A DNA stretch of 64,000 nt, taken from assembly GCA_903813345.2 (NCBI GenBank), contig CAIIXF020000006.1:7368989-7432988 (forward strand), read 5' to 3'. The notes under the pieces are model-generated. The model ran no database searches. It was not told the origin of the DNA and saw nothing but the letters and a program-made list of their open reading frames with translations. Both the position numbers and the translations under genes were made by a program. Positions 11,735-24,128 of this stretch are shown here, piece by piece. Positions within the stretch are counted from its first letter, which is position 1; the number at the start of each line of letters is the position of its first letter. This DNA is from Owenia fusiformis (lineage: Eukaryota > Annelida > Polychaeta > Sabellida > Oweniidae).

Positions 11735-12045
11735 ATTGAAAAATCCATCCATCCTTCCTATCCTATCTGATCCTATCCTATCATGTCCTTCCTATCTATC
11801 CTTCCTTCATATCTTTTCCTTCCTATCTTTCCTATCCTATCCTTTCTGCTATTCTATCCTATCGTTCCTTCCTATACTATCCTATCCTTCTTATCCTATC
11901 CTATCCTTCCTATCTAGCATATCCCATCTTATCCTATCCTTTCTATCTATCCTTCCTATCATTTCATTTCTATCCTATCCATCCTTGCTATTCTATCCTT
12001 CTTTCCCATTCTATCCTATCCTTCCTTCCTATTTCATCTATCCAT
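11735..12045 (+). repeat. degenerate CTATCCTATCCTTCC satellite
   Basis: About 310 bp of 5-base (TATCC) and 4-base (TTCC) pyrimidine units in alternating blocks. A 122-codon ORF (11724-12092) is an artefact of this simple repeat. Confidence 0.9.
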
Positions 12046-12059
12046 CCATCGTTTTCTGG

Positions 12060-12970
12060 ATGACTCAGCTTATTCTGGATGACTCGGCTTAAAGGGTTCC
12101 GATAAGCTTCCCGTATAAAAACAATATGGCGGCTCCTGGATCAGTCCATTTTTAAGAAATAAGGGGAGTTCTGTAAAATCCAGTTTAAATTGTCTTTGAG
12201 ATAAAGTAATCCGTTTATAATGATTTTGAAAACATTATCCATAGAGTGATTGCGTTCAAAGAATATGTACAACAGCCAATATAAATCCTTGTATTAGAAC
12301 TGCTTTGTTTCATTTGTAGGATATTTCATATGCCAAGCTGTGTGCTATTACGTTATGGGGAAATTTAGATGTAAATTTTTCCTTATTATACACAAACTAG
12401 AAGATCCTGGAACTTCACCCATAAATGTGGAATTGATTTGTCAAAATAAAAATCACACTTTTATAAATGTGTGACGATCTATAATATACTTATGCTATAT
12501 AACAGTTAGAGGTGTTGACACAACGACCTCGAGCCTGTGAACCCTTGAGTATTATTCCGGGATCGGGCCTTTTATACTAAACGGTGAGCAACACCAGAAA
12601 CGAGCGTTCGATTTGCTGAACGATATGCGTCACCCTTTAAAAAAGTCTAAATCTGGAGTCTGAAATTGAACTTGTTAAAGGATGAGTCTGGGAATGAGTC
12701 TGGGTATCGACTTAGAAAATATTGAAAATTGTAATGTCTGAAAAACCAACTCAATCACACATATTATTAAATTTCAATATCTTATCCTTCTTCTGAGATT
12801 ACAAAAATATCAATTTGTATCACAATTGATGAAGAATATTGGCATCAAAGACAGTGCATATCACTTTGTCAGAATTGAAAAAAAATCAATGGCAAATATT
12901 AAATGAATTATTTATGCAAAAACTTTGGAACATATCTTCCAAAACATTGGTTACTTTCTTTGAATAGACA
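12060..12970. other. no recognisable feature
   Basis: AT-rich unique-looking sequence with no supported ORF or repeat. Confidence 0.45.
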
Positions 12971-12975
12971 TTGAA

Positions 12976-13086
12976 CAAATATTTCACTCTATTGAGGTGA
13001 ATACCTGTACATCTTTCACAAGTGATATTCCACGAAGCCCGAAGGGCTTCAGGTATTCACCGAAAATAGAGTGAAATATTTGTTTT
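12976..13086. repeat. hairpin repeat
   Basis: GAACAAATATTTCACTCTAT...GGTGAATACCTG (12975-13007) pairs with CAGGTATTCACC...ATAGAGTGAAATATTTGTT (13051-13084). The loop includes the small stem GAAGCCCGAAGGGCTTC. GGTGAATACCTG-like words recur at 26144 and, as TTATTCACC, at 29286. Confidence 0.75.
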
Positions 13087-13204
13087 ATTATATCACTGTT
13101 TAGCTAAACATCCCTAATATTATTAAGTCATTAAGTCTTCAGATATTTTTACGAATCTACTCGGTTCGTCTGTCATTTTGACTTACACTGAACTAAATTA
13201 TTTA

Positions 13205-13375
13205 CACTGAACGAAAACAAATTCTTTGAAAATTCCCGGGAGCGTGGGATATCGCTAGATATCTCACGGTTGTCTTATCCAATTAGAATTGCCATTGAAT
13301 ATCGCCAGATATCCCACGACATGTGACCCGGTTTTGACCAATCATACTGTCGCTAGCTAGATAGTGATATAATAA
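13205..13375. repeat. repeat with GATATCGCYAGATATC motifs
   Basis: GGGATATCGCTAGATATC and GAATATCGCCAGATATCCC are two related quasi-palindromes 70 bp apart. The preceding TTTGAAAATTCCCGGG is repeated at 61422-61438. Confidence 0.5.
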
Positions 13376-14317
13376 TGAATGGTATTTCTGGATAAGTGAA
13401 TTGGTGTTTATCTGGGTAATCAAGGGATTATAGTCACTCAAAGTTACTGAGCATCCAGTTTTGAGACTTCAATTGTGTTGGTGATGTTACCCATATTTCA
13501 GTCAAATTCATGCTGAGCACAACATTTTGGTTTCAATTTTATAATCTCTATACATGACCCTGGTGATGAAGAGTCAGAATCAGTCAAAAAACCTAAACCG
13601 GAAAACTGTGCTCATTGTGAAAACTAAAAGTGAAGCAACTTTTTTCCTGATATTTCTTACAACAAATGGCAACCATTTTGTTTTTCCCCCTTCAAATTAA
13701 ACTGGCGGGAAATTCAAAAATTTAATCCTTAAATATATTTCAAAAATATGATTTTCTTTTTAATTCTTCATCGGTCTTAAGTTATTTCTTCTTTGTATGT
13801 CATACATGTTGCCATTGGTGTTTTTTTCTATGATAATGACTATTTTTGTTTGTTTGTCAAGATACTTATTCTGACTCTCAGCAGGGGGTTAATTATGCAT
13901 CAAAATTCGTGAAAAAGTAAATATACTTATTAAATATAACTAGGACAGTAATAAAAATCATATTTCACATACATTTGACTGAGGGACCAAAAGGGCATAT
14001 ACCCAGACACATCCTTTCCAAGGTCTAGTAACATTTCCCCTTTTGAGATCTAGGGTCTCAATCAATTAGTACAAGGAATAGAGCAAGCAAAATGAGCAAA
14101 ACATGGATAAGTTGCTCGCCTCAGTGTTATGTGTGTTCATTTTGAAAATAACATTTGTGAAAGATGCATAATTAAGGAGTTTAACTCATTGGTTCATCCA
14201 GTGCCAGTTGTCCGTCTGATTACAACACGTTTCACAAAGTTATCTATCTCAATGAATTCCTGGAGGCTTTAGCATTCATTTTAGCATGTATTAGATTTAT
14301 AAATTATTCAAAATTCA
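13376..14317. other. no recognisable feature
   Basis: Only a 30-odd-codon acidic ORF at ~13556-13630 (ends ENCAHCEN) stood out, and it lacks splice context. Confidence 0.4.
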
Positions 14318-14555
14318 GATTCCGTTGTCATTGACTATATGGAAGATGCTATATTGTGGCGATTCACGACGAAATTTGATCGAAATTGGGATTTCATATG
14401 ATACATTATCACAGGAGCTTAATACATGCACAGAATTAGCGACGATAAAGTCCCATGAAACGAGGACCAAGTGATTGAAGAATTGAAGCGACGGTCATGT
14501 CCGCCATTTGTGACAGCGGTATCTGACTTTATCGTTGTCAGGCTATTCCGGTGTG
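14318..14555 (+). repeat. fragment of the CACACCGGAATA-terminus MITE family
   Basis: Contains ATTCCGTTGTCATTGAC, GTGGCGATTCACGAC, TACATTATCACAGGAGC and the end GGCTATTCCGGTGTG, collinear (reverse strand) with 24852-25090. It preserves the empty site for the mariner at position 359. Confidence 0.75.
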
Positions 14556-14879
14556 ATTGTTATTGTTACGTGGTATGGTTATTGATTACTGGAGTTTCTC
14601 GCGAATAGGTATTTATTTGAAAATCCTCGAAATGAACACACACGGGGCTTTATAAAGAGGGAACATTTGTTTTAACATGGAGTTCCAACTCTTGAAAGCC
14701 CTTGGTTTCAACAAGAGGGGTTGACGTTTATTAAGAGCGAAAATCGCTTTTCCTACCCGATTGGCGTTCATTTCGAGGGATCGATCAAAACGCATGGCCA
14801 TCATACTTCGATACTCACGCTATCACGCCTAACAATCGACAACGTACAGTGACAAGTCTAGTGGTGTCAATTAACTGCT

Positions 14880-15815
14880 TGAGCATTAACCGGTTAACCG
14901 GGTGTTTTTACCGGTTAAAGTCGGTTAACCGGCGGAAAATTTGAACTGATTATTTAAAATGAAATCTTCATCTTCGATCTTGAAAGTTGAAAAAATTGGA
15001 AAAATAAAATATCGGCGTTTATTTTTTACGTTCGTCAAGCTTTACTCTATTCTATTCATACACTACCTGACTACCGGTACCTCTGAATTACTAATTACCA
15101 CACTGGTTTACCCTTGGATTCTCCACGAACGCACCATAACAACGAGAATTGCAGCCGATTAGTGTTTATTTTAATTTTAATTTTCTCACTACCGAGGCAT
15201 TGACCTTTGACATTTTGGCGACGTTGATAAACAACAATAATAACAAAACTGACGAATTACAAAATGCATCAACTTTATTTATGAAATTGTTTTGCAATAT
15301 GTAAAATTATTAAATAGAATAAATTTTAGGGATTATACATGTAGATGCTCATTGGATGTTTATATGTTTGTAAGGAATTATCTGGCCTATGAGTTGATTA
15401 CATATGGCTGACACTTGAAAAACAAACAGATTAACATGCAAAGTAAGCACGGGAAAGCAATGTGGTGGGATTAAAGTTGCTGATTGGATGTTTGTAAGGA
15501 GTTATCGGACCTATCACATGTATGAGTAGCTCACATGAAACTGACGCTTGAAAAACAAACAGATTAACATTCAAAATGAGCGCGAGAAAGCAATGTGGCA
15601 GGGATTAAAGTTGCTGATTGGATGTTTGTAAGGAGTTATCGGACTTGTGACATGTATGAGTAGCTTACGTGAAACTGACACTTTAAAACCAAACAGATTA
15701 GCATGCAATATAAGCGCGGGAAATAACTGTATTATACACGGTCAACTAACCACCCATAGAAACACAGACCGATCAAGGCATTATCGGCGGTTAACCGGTT
15801 AACCGGTTAATACTT
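14880..15815. mobile_element. element with TTAACCGG-rich inverted ends
   Basis: The left end GCATTAACCGGTTAACCG (14883) and the right end CGGTTAACCGGTTAATAC (15794) are inverted. Additional GGTTAACCGG copies lie just inside the left end. Termini dense in AACCGGTT resemble subterminal binding sites of a transposase. No target duplication was recognised. The interior holds a ~133-bp tandem repeat. Confidence 0.6.
15345..15725 (+). repeat. ~133-bp tandem repeat (about 2.9 copies)
   Basis: Anchors TTGGATGTTT at 15352, 15484 and 15618 give periods of 132 and 134 bp. Units share AAACAAACAGATTAACAT and TAAGGAGTTATCGGAC. Located within the TTAACCGG-ended element. Confidence 0.85.
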
Positions 15816-15829
15816 GACATAGTGACAAC

Positions 15830-16472
15830 ATATACCGTCGTACACTTAAGATATACGGTGTTACTTTTAACTGATCTGAAACAAAAAATATGATGTAGGT
15901 TTGATGTAGGTTTTAAAAAATTAATCTGAAGAATACATAAAGAATCCCATGTTTAATTTCGTGTTTATTCGCTTGGGAAGACTTTTATTTTTCTGATTAC
16001 GTTACAGGATCCACGAACAGTGCTAGATTTTTTTCACAGTGAATCTACCGAAAAAATTCCCTTCAATCATTTTCCCCTGTAACCTACCAAGAGTGTCGAT
16101 TATTTTTATAAGAATATGTTTCTCTAAATTACACAATTAAGGTCGGTTGAAGATCTAGTAAATATTAAGGCCTACGTTTTGGCTACAATTTAAAAAACTC
16201 ATAAGTGTACGTTGTCAACACGTTGTACGTTGTCTCATTGTACTTACACATCTCGATTTACAGTTAGTTTACAGTTAGTCCTTAAGCAGACAACGTATTT
16301 TTCATAACAATAACGGACAGGGGGTCAGATGCATTTAAAACTGAAACTGAACAATTACAGTTTTACTTCAACTTGATTGATCGAACTATTGAACCTCTGT
16401 TCTTTCCATAGATAGCATAAAAAGTCATCTTCGATTTCAAAACTTCTAAGGCCACAGGCCTCCTAGTTACAG
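15830..16472. other. no recognisable feature
   Basis: No coding or repeat signal beyond a duplicated GTACGTTGTC word near 16206-16236. Confidence 0.4.
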
Positions 16473-17447
16473 TTAATTTTTATACAATTTTAGACAGTGA
16501 TAAGCAAAACAACTTAAATTACAAATTAAGTTTTCATTTTCAGTTGACAATAACTGTATAAATTTTACCATATCTGGTCTATAACAATAATAATCTGGCA
16601 AATACATTTTTCTGAGAGATCTGAATTGCTCACATATCATAACCATGTGGTACTCATCTCCAATGATATTAACATTTGCTGCTAAACGTACAGAACTTAC
16701 AAAACCGTAGTTCCCTGGGCACATTATTTCTACGACCCATTTCAATTTCTAATGAATGATTACTACATCTCAATCGAGTTAGAGCAACTCTTTTATTTAT
16801 ATTTACACAGGAGAGATATTTTTCTTTCCATCACTGTTTTAATATTACAATATGTTACCATTTTTGGTAATTCTGATAGTCTAGCAGCCCACTCTTGACA
16901 GTAAATGTCTTTTAGCCTCTGCTTAAAACTTAAAATAAAAAGGTCCACATCACCTACTTCTTTGAAAGCCCAAACATCACCAAAGCCATTTGTATTCAAT
17001 AACTTTCTAACATGTGTTGCCCATGTAATATGGCCTGTTGAATCAAGGTTCTCTAACATAGAATAACATTGTTTATGGATTCTCCCATTTTCCATCTCCA
17101 TATTTAGTTTTAACCAATATTTTACACATTTTGACATATATATGGTACATAATGGGTATCGTCCACATTCCCCTAGAACTGCCTCATTTGTTGTTTGTGA
17201 TGCAACTTTAAGAAATGATTTACAAAATTTGGTCGTAAACTTTAAAACCCCATATTTCTGAGCCATTATAGGAAGCGTCAGAGAATCGAAAAGTCTGAAT
17301 CCCATTTCAAATGATAATGAGCCACCTAATTTTGAGATTTGGTTTCTGACATGTAGTGACTTTCCACCTTGATTGGCTAGTGTTTTGGTTGCGACTGACC
17401 AGAAGAAATCATTAAACCCAGAGATTTGTAATAAGAAACTATTTTTA
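16473..17447 (-). pseudogene. non-LTR retrotransposon ORF2, C-terminal end
   Basis: On the minus strand an open frame runs from ~17447 to 16793 (FLLQISGFNDFFWSVATKTL, ...GMGFRLFDSLTLPIM-type continuation, ...GECGRYPL..., ...KYWLKLNME). After a frame break it resumes at 16745-16473 with IIGDEYHMVMICEQF and a typical terminal YYCYRPDMVKF block. In CR1/Jockey-group elements the region after the reverse transcriptase has this same order: ATKTL, LFDSLxLPI, VxGELGRxPL, then an H-x4-C motif near the end. The retained H-x4-C (HMVMIC) is visible. The reverse transcriptase and endonuclease are missing, as in 5'-truncated copies. The gap at 16746-16792 and the split frame make it a pseudogene. Confidence 0.75.
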
Positions 17448-17449
17448 CA

Positions 17450-19029
17450 TTTTTACCCTTGTATAGCCATTTTTCATCAATACCAGCAATACGCCCATAC
17501 GACTATTCCCCAGAAACTCCAGCATTAGATTTTTGGGTAGCCTTCTTGAATTTAGCAGCCATCTTTGATATTTTTTCAAAGGTTTGTCCTACTTTCCAAT
17601 TAACGAAAACGCTGATTCGATTTAATCTATATATTCAAGCTCATAGATAGGATGATCAACTTTTGAAGCTGATTAATCTATGAATAGCCACCATGCGACC
17701 ATATTGTAGGTATGATTTCAGAAGAGCTTTTAGAAAGATTGTCGTCACATAAAACAACAGTTTTAATTAACTGATCAAGTTCTAGAGCTAATTATCTTTT
17801 TGTAAAGTCACAAGTTTCTATCATTATGATTTTAACGTTTATTCCTTCATATGTATATTAAATATTGAATATATATATGTGTACTTATTTCGAACGATAA
17901 TCAAATTGAAAAGTAAATATTGAAAGATGATAGAAACTGTGAAACATAATTAATGTACATCCTTGGGGCCCCATCCTTTCTTTGAGATATACGTATATAA
18001 AAGGTACTCTATCTCGATAAAGATGTAGGACATTACATTTACACGCATTGGTAGTCGTTCAATAACAAAATTAATTCAATGATGAGTAGCATTAATGCTT
18101 TAAATTGTGTTCGATTAAGTATTTTATTGTGGAAAGCCAAGATAAAGCATGCATTACGCCGTTGTTCATCTTAATGATTAGAAATAGAACTTCCTTAAAA
18201 GACATAAAGTTTTGATATAGCTTTTCTATGTAAATATGGAACCTTATAAATGCTTCTTTCAGCTCGGAAATCCTCTAATGCGTTAGTGTAGTCATTGTGT
18301 TATCAGTCAGTGATGATTATCAGTCTCTGTATATTACAACAATGGTCATTGCATGACAATAATGGCCACTACATTACAATGTGATGAGAGGTTCATTATA
18401 GGGATGTTTCCATGTTAAGTGTACGATGAGGTGACACAGTTGTTTACGATTTTTTCTCTTATTATCTCGTTGTTGTTTTATACAGAGACTGATAATCATT
18501 GAATTGTCGAGGAGAATTACACATGTTCGAAGAGTAATGTAAGACGATAGACGGATGGACGGAAAACAGACAGATAGACAAGTGTATAGGCTAATTACAA
18601 TTAGCTTACTCACACCATGTGAGCTAACAACTTCAGTATGTATATTTGACACCAACACTGAGAAGACCGATGTTATTAAAATGTAATGGCTATACTATAA
18701 TGTTCTCATATGGTAGATTATACTCTTTTACACAAAAATAGGTTAATAGAAAAGTATCTTATTTGACTTATATTGTCTGCAGTTTACTGAAAATTGTTCT
18801 CATTAGCAATATTAAATGGCCCATTTTACGAAACTTTCTCAGCTCCTAGATACCAATGCAAAAATTATCAATCTTTGATGAATTTTTCTTAATCCATACC
18901 GAGACTTTTTTGTAATACCCATATCAAGCCTAATTATTATTTAATGCATATTTAATCGTCGATGGAAATAGTTTCCTTTACACCTGTTCATCTTGATAGC
19001 ATTTGAAACAATTACAGTCATAAAAGTAT
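17450..19029. other. mostly featureless, one hairpin at 18311-18500
   Basis: GATTATCAGTCTCTGTATA (18314-18332) and TATACAGAGACTGATAATC (18479-18498) are inverted, a 19-bp stem with a ~146-bp loop. CACCATGTGAGCT at 18614 resembles, in reverse, the repeat start at 45757. Nothing else recognised. Confidence 0.5.
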
Positions 19030-19260
19030 CTACCTAAATATTAGAAGTACACTGTTGCTCATAAATATAGAATATTTTAAAGATATGAATTGTTTGACAG
19101 AATTTTTCAAAATGATTGATAAAATGACATTTTGTTGAAAAAGTTTAATGTGTCCTGATTCCCTTCTAAGTTTTGCATATAAAATTGATTGGTATGGAAA
19201 ATTAAAACATTTATGATTGATTAAACTTGCACTCATTCAAGTGACCCTATGACCTCTTGA
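19030..19260 (+). repeat. dispersed repeat, inverted relative of 10690-10925
   Basis: Starts GTACACTGTTGCTCATAAAT and ends GTGACCCTATGACCTC. See the entry at 10690. Confidence 0.65.
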
Positions 19261-19389
19261 TATTGGTAATTTGAAAGCGGCATCTAAGTATTACTGGGTA
19301 GTTGTTATCATTGTGCACATTCTATAAAAATCTAATATTGGGTTGGAAGAGTTTTTAGAAGGCATACCCCATAGAATAAGTGTAAAAGA

Positions 19390-20310
19390 GCATGGTAGGT
19401 CATAGGGACGGCGCTCTCTGGAATGAAACAAACTGCCACTGTCAGGATCCTAAGGATCTGCAGTGGTACCAATGGCACAGGAATGTGACTCCAGGCCACA
19501 GCAATAGTAGCTTAAGAGAGAAAAATGCAACAAAAGACCACGACCTGCTGCAATCATGTCATCAAAATCGCTTTAAGTCATCCAGTTGTCTACGGGATGA
19601 ATGGCTGCCTCACCTGAGCAGAACCCGTGTTTCAGAGCTAAATACAACCGGTGATTTCTTTATAACGGGTGCAAGGCCATAATTAAGACCTTAAAGAGAC
19701 CAAAGCTGAAGCTGACTGATCATAACAAAGAAAGGTACCTACAATTGGCAAGAAAGCACCAAAACTTTGGACTTAATCTTTGATGTCATATGGCATCATG
19801 TGAAGAAAGAAGATGTGTCCTCCACAAATGTGATAATTGTGTTCGTTTCTGTCATAGACCAGGGGGAAGAGACAATAAGGACACTTACTGATGTAATAGT
19901 CCACGAAAGCCCTATTTATGTTTTGAGCAGTATTACAGAGGTTGTTTTGGGCAGTACTACAGAGGTTGCACCCCCTTGGTGATTCCCAAGCATAATTTCA
20001 GAGTAATTTGACCTTCTGGACCAATATCAAGTACGACATGCAAAAATGATCATGATGTTGGGCATAGCTAGTGGCATTGTGTTGGATAACCTCAGGGCAA
20101 GTAATGTGGACCAGCTACCATGGGCACAAAAGTCACTCCATCAGGCTCATGCAGGGCACATTTGGTAAGACCTTGATAGGGATATTCGTGACTTGTTTAG
20201 ACACGTAAAGCACTGCCCAGATTGAGGAACGGGGCCTTATTTAACTTAAAAAGGTCAGATGCTTCATTCAAAGGTCATATGTTTCATTCATAGCTGGTCC
20301 CGTGGGTTGA
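19390..20310 (+). other. unidentified decayed coding-like segment
   Basis: Base composition is more balanced than the flanks. Several short frames read protein-like but are broken by stops: a 96-codon frame at 19392-19682, a Cys/His-rich stretch near 19800-19870 (CEERRCVLHKCDNCVRFCH), and LDNLRASNVDQLPWAQKSL near 20080. Two tandem 21-bp units (GCAGTATTACAGAGGTTGTT and GCAGTACTACAGAGGTTGCA) lie at 19925-19966. I do not recognise the family; it could be a dead mobile-element ORF or a host pseudogene. Confidence 0.3.
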
Positions 20311-22595
20311 TGCTCCGATTGCAGCACAAGGAGTACATAACGCATATTAGTGCTATCATTAGATAGAGGACACTCCCATCTTCATGACCAGATGTTTTTC
20401 TTGTTTGATCTCAGTGTTTTACATGACGATTTTGGATATTCTTAGAATTCGTAGCGTACCCCTCAGTTTTCTAAACTTAAATGTAAATATTTTTCCTCTA
20501 AAAAAATGTTGATTTGTAAATAGATGTTCTCTTACTCCAAAACTTGAACTCTGATCTGACAAATCTAATATTCCATATTTATGTAAAAAACAACAACAAC
20601 CTCGTCACACTGACAATGTAGTGAAACTTTAAATTAAGTTTCATGTTAAGATATTTTATATGATTGCATTTTTAGTGAAGGTAGGGAGTCAATGCCCTGG
20701 GCTTTGTGTAGATGAATAAACGAGTGTCAAAAGAATAACGAAATTTCCTCAACGATTGAATACATCGTAAAGGAAAAAATGTCCGGAATATGGAATAGTT
20801 ACAGCGTTGACTTAATAGTACGTTACCTTCGTGAGTAGGAGGCAATTTCACACTACCCTACCACGTGACCACATTTAAAAATGATACAGGGTACGGTTAA
20901 GTTGCAAATGGAGCGGGTATTCTCTATCTTTGTCCATTGGGCTTTTCTGGTTATAATACGTTGCAAACTGCTCGATGAATCTATACAATGTATAGTAGAA
21001 CACTTAGAATATGTGTAAAATCTAGTATACGTTCAGAACTATGGAAATAAACAAACGTCCTCCATTTGCAACTTCGCTGTAGCCTGCACTTCTTTTAAAG
21101 GAATACAGGATACAGTATGGGGGTATAGTAGTGTGAATTTTGATATGGCGTTTTGCTCCTGGTATTTTAAGATCTTTCTACTCAGCTTATGGCTGTATTT
21201 TTGAATGACTGCGGTGCTAGTGAATTGCGTAATGTTTTAATGAGTTTTCTCCCCAGGTAGCACTAAAAAGAACAATAAGCCCTGCAGAGCAAATTACAAG
21301 CCCATGTGTTTTCAACAAAAATAGCTCATCCAAGCGCACTTACACTCACATAATTCTTTTGAAAGGCATCAGGTCTATTGCAAGCGAACTCCTGTTTCTG
21401 TACTAGCAACGAGGCGACGCAGTTGACACACGTGGTTAGTCGAGAAGTTTGACACATCATAATTAGCGGTGTCAGTGGGCTTAGATCATCTGTTTTTGTT
21501 GGAAACGAGCGACCATGAAATTGGCACCCCGGGGGCTTATTGTTCTTTTTCATGACACCTAGGGGAAAACTTATCAAATATTATGCAGTTGACTTGCACC
21601 GCGGGTAGCTAAAAAACGCAGTCATCTAATTAAGCATGATTAAACTTTTGGAGTTTTTATCCCATCTGACTGTGTTGACATCAAATGGCCGTGACGATAG
21701 AGTATGTGCCCAACTACTATGTAATGCATGGATAATACCTGGCAATAATTACATGGCATCTATCACACCTAATGACAGTTGCAACTCTTCCCTTAATATG
21801 AGGTGATATTGAAGAAAATGTGAGAGCATGTTTAAAATGAAATAGAAGGATGTGATAAAGATCAGAATTCTTATTTAACCATGATGTGTCATGGCTTATG
21901 ATTAGTCAGAGTAATCAATCCATGCTATTTATTACATTTTACACATAGGCTACATGCACTGTGAAAAATTCAAAGGAAACGTTCTAATACTCTTATCAAC
22001 CTGGAATTTAAGATCAAGTTGGAGAAAAAAAGTTGGGAGATTTTGTAAAATAGCGCAAGATTTGAGAGAGAGAGTCGTTCAAAACAAACTACAGTATATT
22101 TTAGCCTCAGGTTAAGTATGTGATCGAATATGGATGTTATTTACAAGCCGACTGCTTTGTCTTGACATGGACATGGTTGAATAATAAATGATCTATTGAG
22201 GGCGCAAAGGAAAGATACATGCACTGGGAAATTGATAATCTAAAATGGAATGTTCTAAGATAATTAGTTTTTGCGATGATTTCAGGCCAGCAATGAGCTT
22301 GAGTGAATTTTCATTCGAGACCGTCATAAGGGCGGTTTCACATTAAGCTATCTGATTGACTCAAAGACTTTTGGTGGAGTCCAACCATGTGGAAATCCTC
22401 GAGGATTTCAAACGCTACTTCGTAAAGGAGCACGTAGGTTATAGCAAACAATTTCAGAAGGTTATCTTGGACTATGACTATTTTCTAACAATAAAGACAA
22501 TAAAGGTTTATCTTTTAGATCAATTCGTCATCTCAAAGAAAATTATATACAGTAAAAATAAAGTCAAACAAACTCGGAGATATTTAACTAGCAAT
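20311..22595. other. no recognisable feature
   Basis: Frames at 21326-21577 (-) and 22356-22628 (+) have no family signature. A weak inverted pair GTTGCAAATGGAG / CTCCATTTGCAAC lies at 20901 and 21059. Confidence 0.4.
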
Positions 22596-22597
22596 CA

Positions 22598-22957
22598 ACC
22601 CATCAACACACTTTTTCAAAGATGTTGACCCCATTTTCACCAAAAATGCAATCATTTTTTACTAAGTTTAATACATTGCTATTCTTTATTTTGATGTATC
22701 AAATAGTTCTTGAAAGAAAAACTTAATTGCTTTAAGATAAGTGTTCCCCATGTTATTTCTCCATTGAAAAATCTTATGCTATCCATTGGTTTCAGTTCAT
22801 TTGGTCATCCAAATTCAGTATCTTTAAAGTCCCTGGAGCAATCAACTTTTCCTTTTAGGAAATCGAACATGTCTCAAAGCACATTCTAATTATGCATTCA
22901 ACAATATTGCATTTTTGGTGAAAATTAGGTAAACATTTTTGAAAAAGTATGTTGATT
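22598..22957. repeat. ~360-bp MITE-like inverted repeat
   Basis: ATCAACACACTTTTTCAAAG...CACCAAAAATGCAAT (22598-22651) pairs with ATATTGCATTTTTGGTG...TTGAAAAAGTATGTTGAT (22905-22957). No target duplication fixed. Confidence 0.75.
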
Positions 22958-24123
22958 GGTCCATTGCCCCTTCAATATCATTTAGGTCTGATTAACTAAA
23001 TTATCATTTTATATACTTTTCTTGAAGATAAAGAATGGATCTAAAAGATACACCCATGTTCATGATCCGAAAATATTCATAATTCAAGATAGAATCGTTT
23101 GAAATTGTTTGCGCTAACCTACATGTACGTGCTCCGCAATTTTGATTTTTCGCTAGAAATGTCAACTTCGGATAAAGAAAAGTCCGGATCGACACAGAAG
23201 CAGCTGATAACTTACAGCCTTTCGTAAATGGAGTATGGAGATGAAGAGAATGTTCAAGACAAGAAGACATTTCAATGTTGTGATTTTTTTATATGTATGA
23301 TTTATTTCATAGTAAAATATAATTATTACATACACATGTTGCGGCTTTGCAATGGAGCATTATAAGACACAATTGAGTAATAACAAGATTTTGTGATTTT
23401 ATAACATTTGGTCTTTCGGGCATCACTCCAAATATGATATCACTTTGTCTAAATTTTGAATATGTAATGACGTAAACCAAGATTTTTTTACTTGCATCTA
23501 CATGTAGTCTATCATGATTTGTCCTTCCTCGTCATTAGCCACAAATTGACTCCAGGCGTCTACGCGCTTGACGCAAGCCTCATCACCATTTATCACGATT
23601 GATGAGTGAAAATCGTTCATTCTATTAAACTGTCGTTGTTCAGGCATTATCGTTACCACGGTGGTTACATTATCAAAGATAACGCAAAAAGGTCATATTT
23701 AAGGCAAGTTATATGCATCTTTATAAGATTGAATGTAGCAGCAAATAATTGCTTGTTCTTGTTTTAAGAGCTCCCAAAGGAATACATTTGAAGCATTGCT
23801 CAAGTAATGAACTTTTAATGGATTAATATTGCTACTGCAAAAATTAATACTGCAAAAACACGCATTTCAAAAACAGGGTCGTTGAACTATGGTTTTTATT
23901 GCTAGATATGAATTGCTCTGTACATGTTTTGGAGATAATATCATATATCCTCTTAATTCCATATTCTCTTATACCCAACTACATGTTGTTAAAACATACA
24001 TGTAATTAAACATAATTATGTAACTTTTAAAATATATAAACTATATATAGCAAATTAATCTTCGAGCCCAGGGGTTATGATTATTACCACCTTGCCGGGC
24101 CAGTTCTAGGGGTTTTAGTGCTA
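22958..24123. other. mostly featureless; repeat fragment at 23430-23530
   Basis: The words AATGACGTAAACCAAGATT and CTTGCATCTACATG at 23465-23510 recur at 43090-43135 (AATGACGTAAATCAAGATT...CTCGCATCTAGG), so part of this stretch is an old dispersed repeat. Confidence 0.5.
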
Positions 24124-24128
24124 GTTTA

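Noticed and set aside
11724-12092. 122-codon ORF
   Set aside because: It is a translation of the CTATCC/TTCC satellite (Ile-Leu-Ser-Tyr-Pro repeats).
13556-13630. acidic mini-ORF ending ENCAHCEN as an exon
   Set aside because: No splice acceptor precedes it and it is only about 38 codons from stop to stop.
22356-22628. 90-codon ORF beginning MTQRLLVESNH
   Set aside because: No motif, no splice context; the listed start is not an ATG and the 3' part runs into the hairpin repeat.
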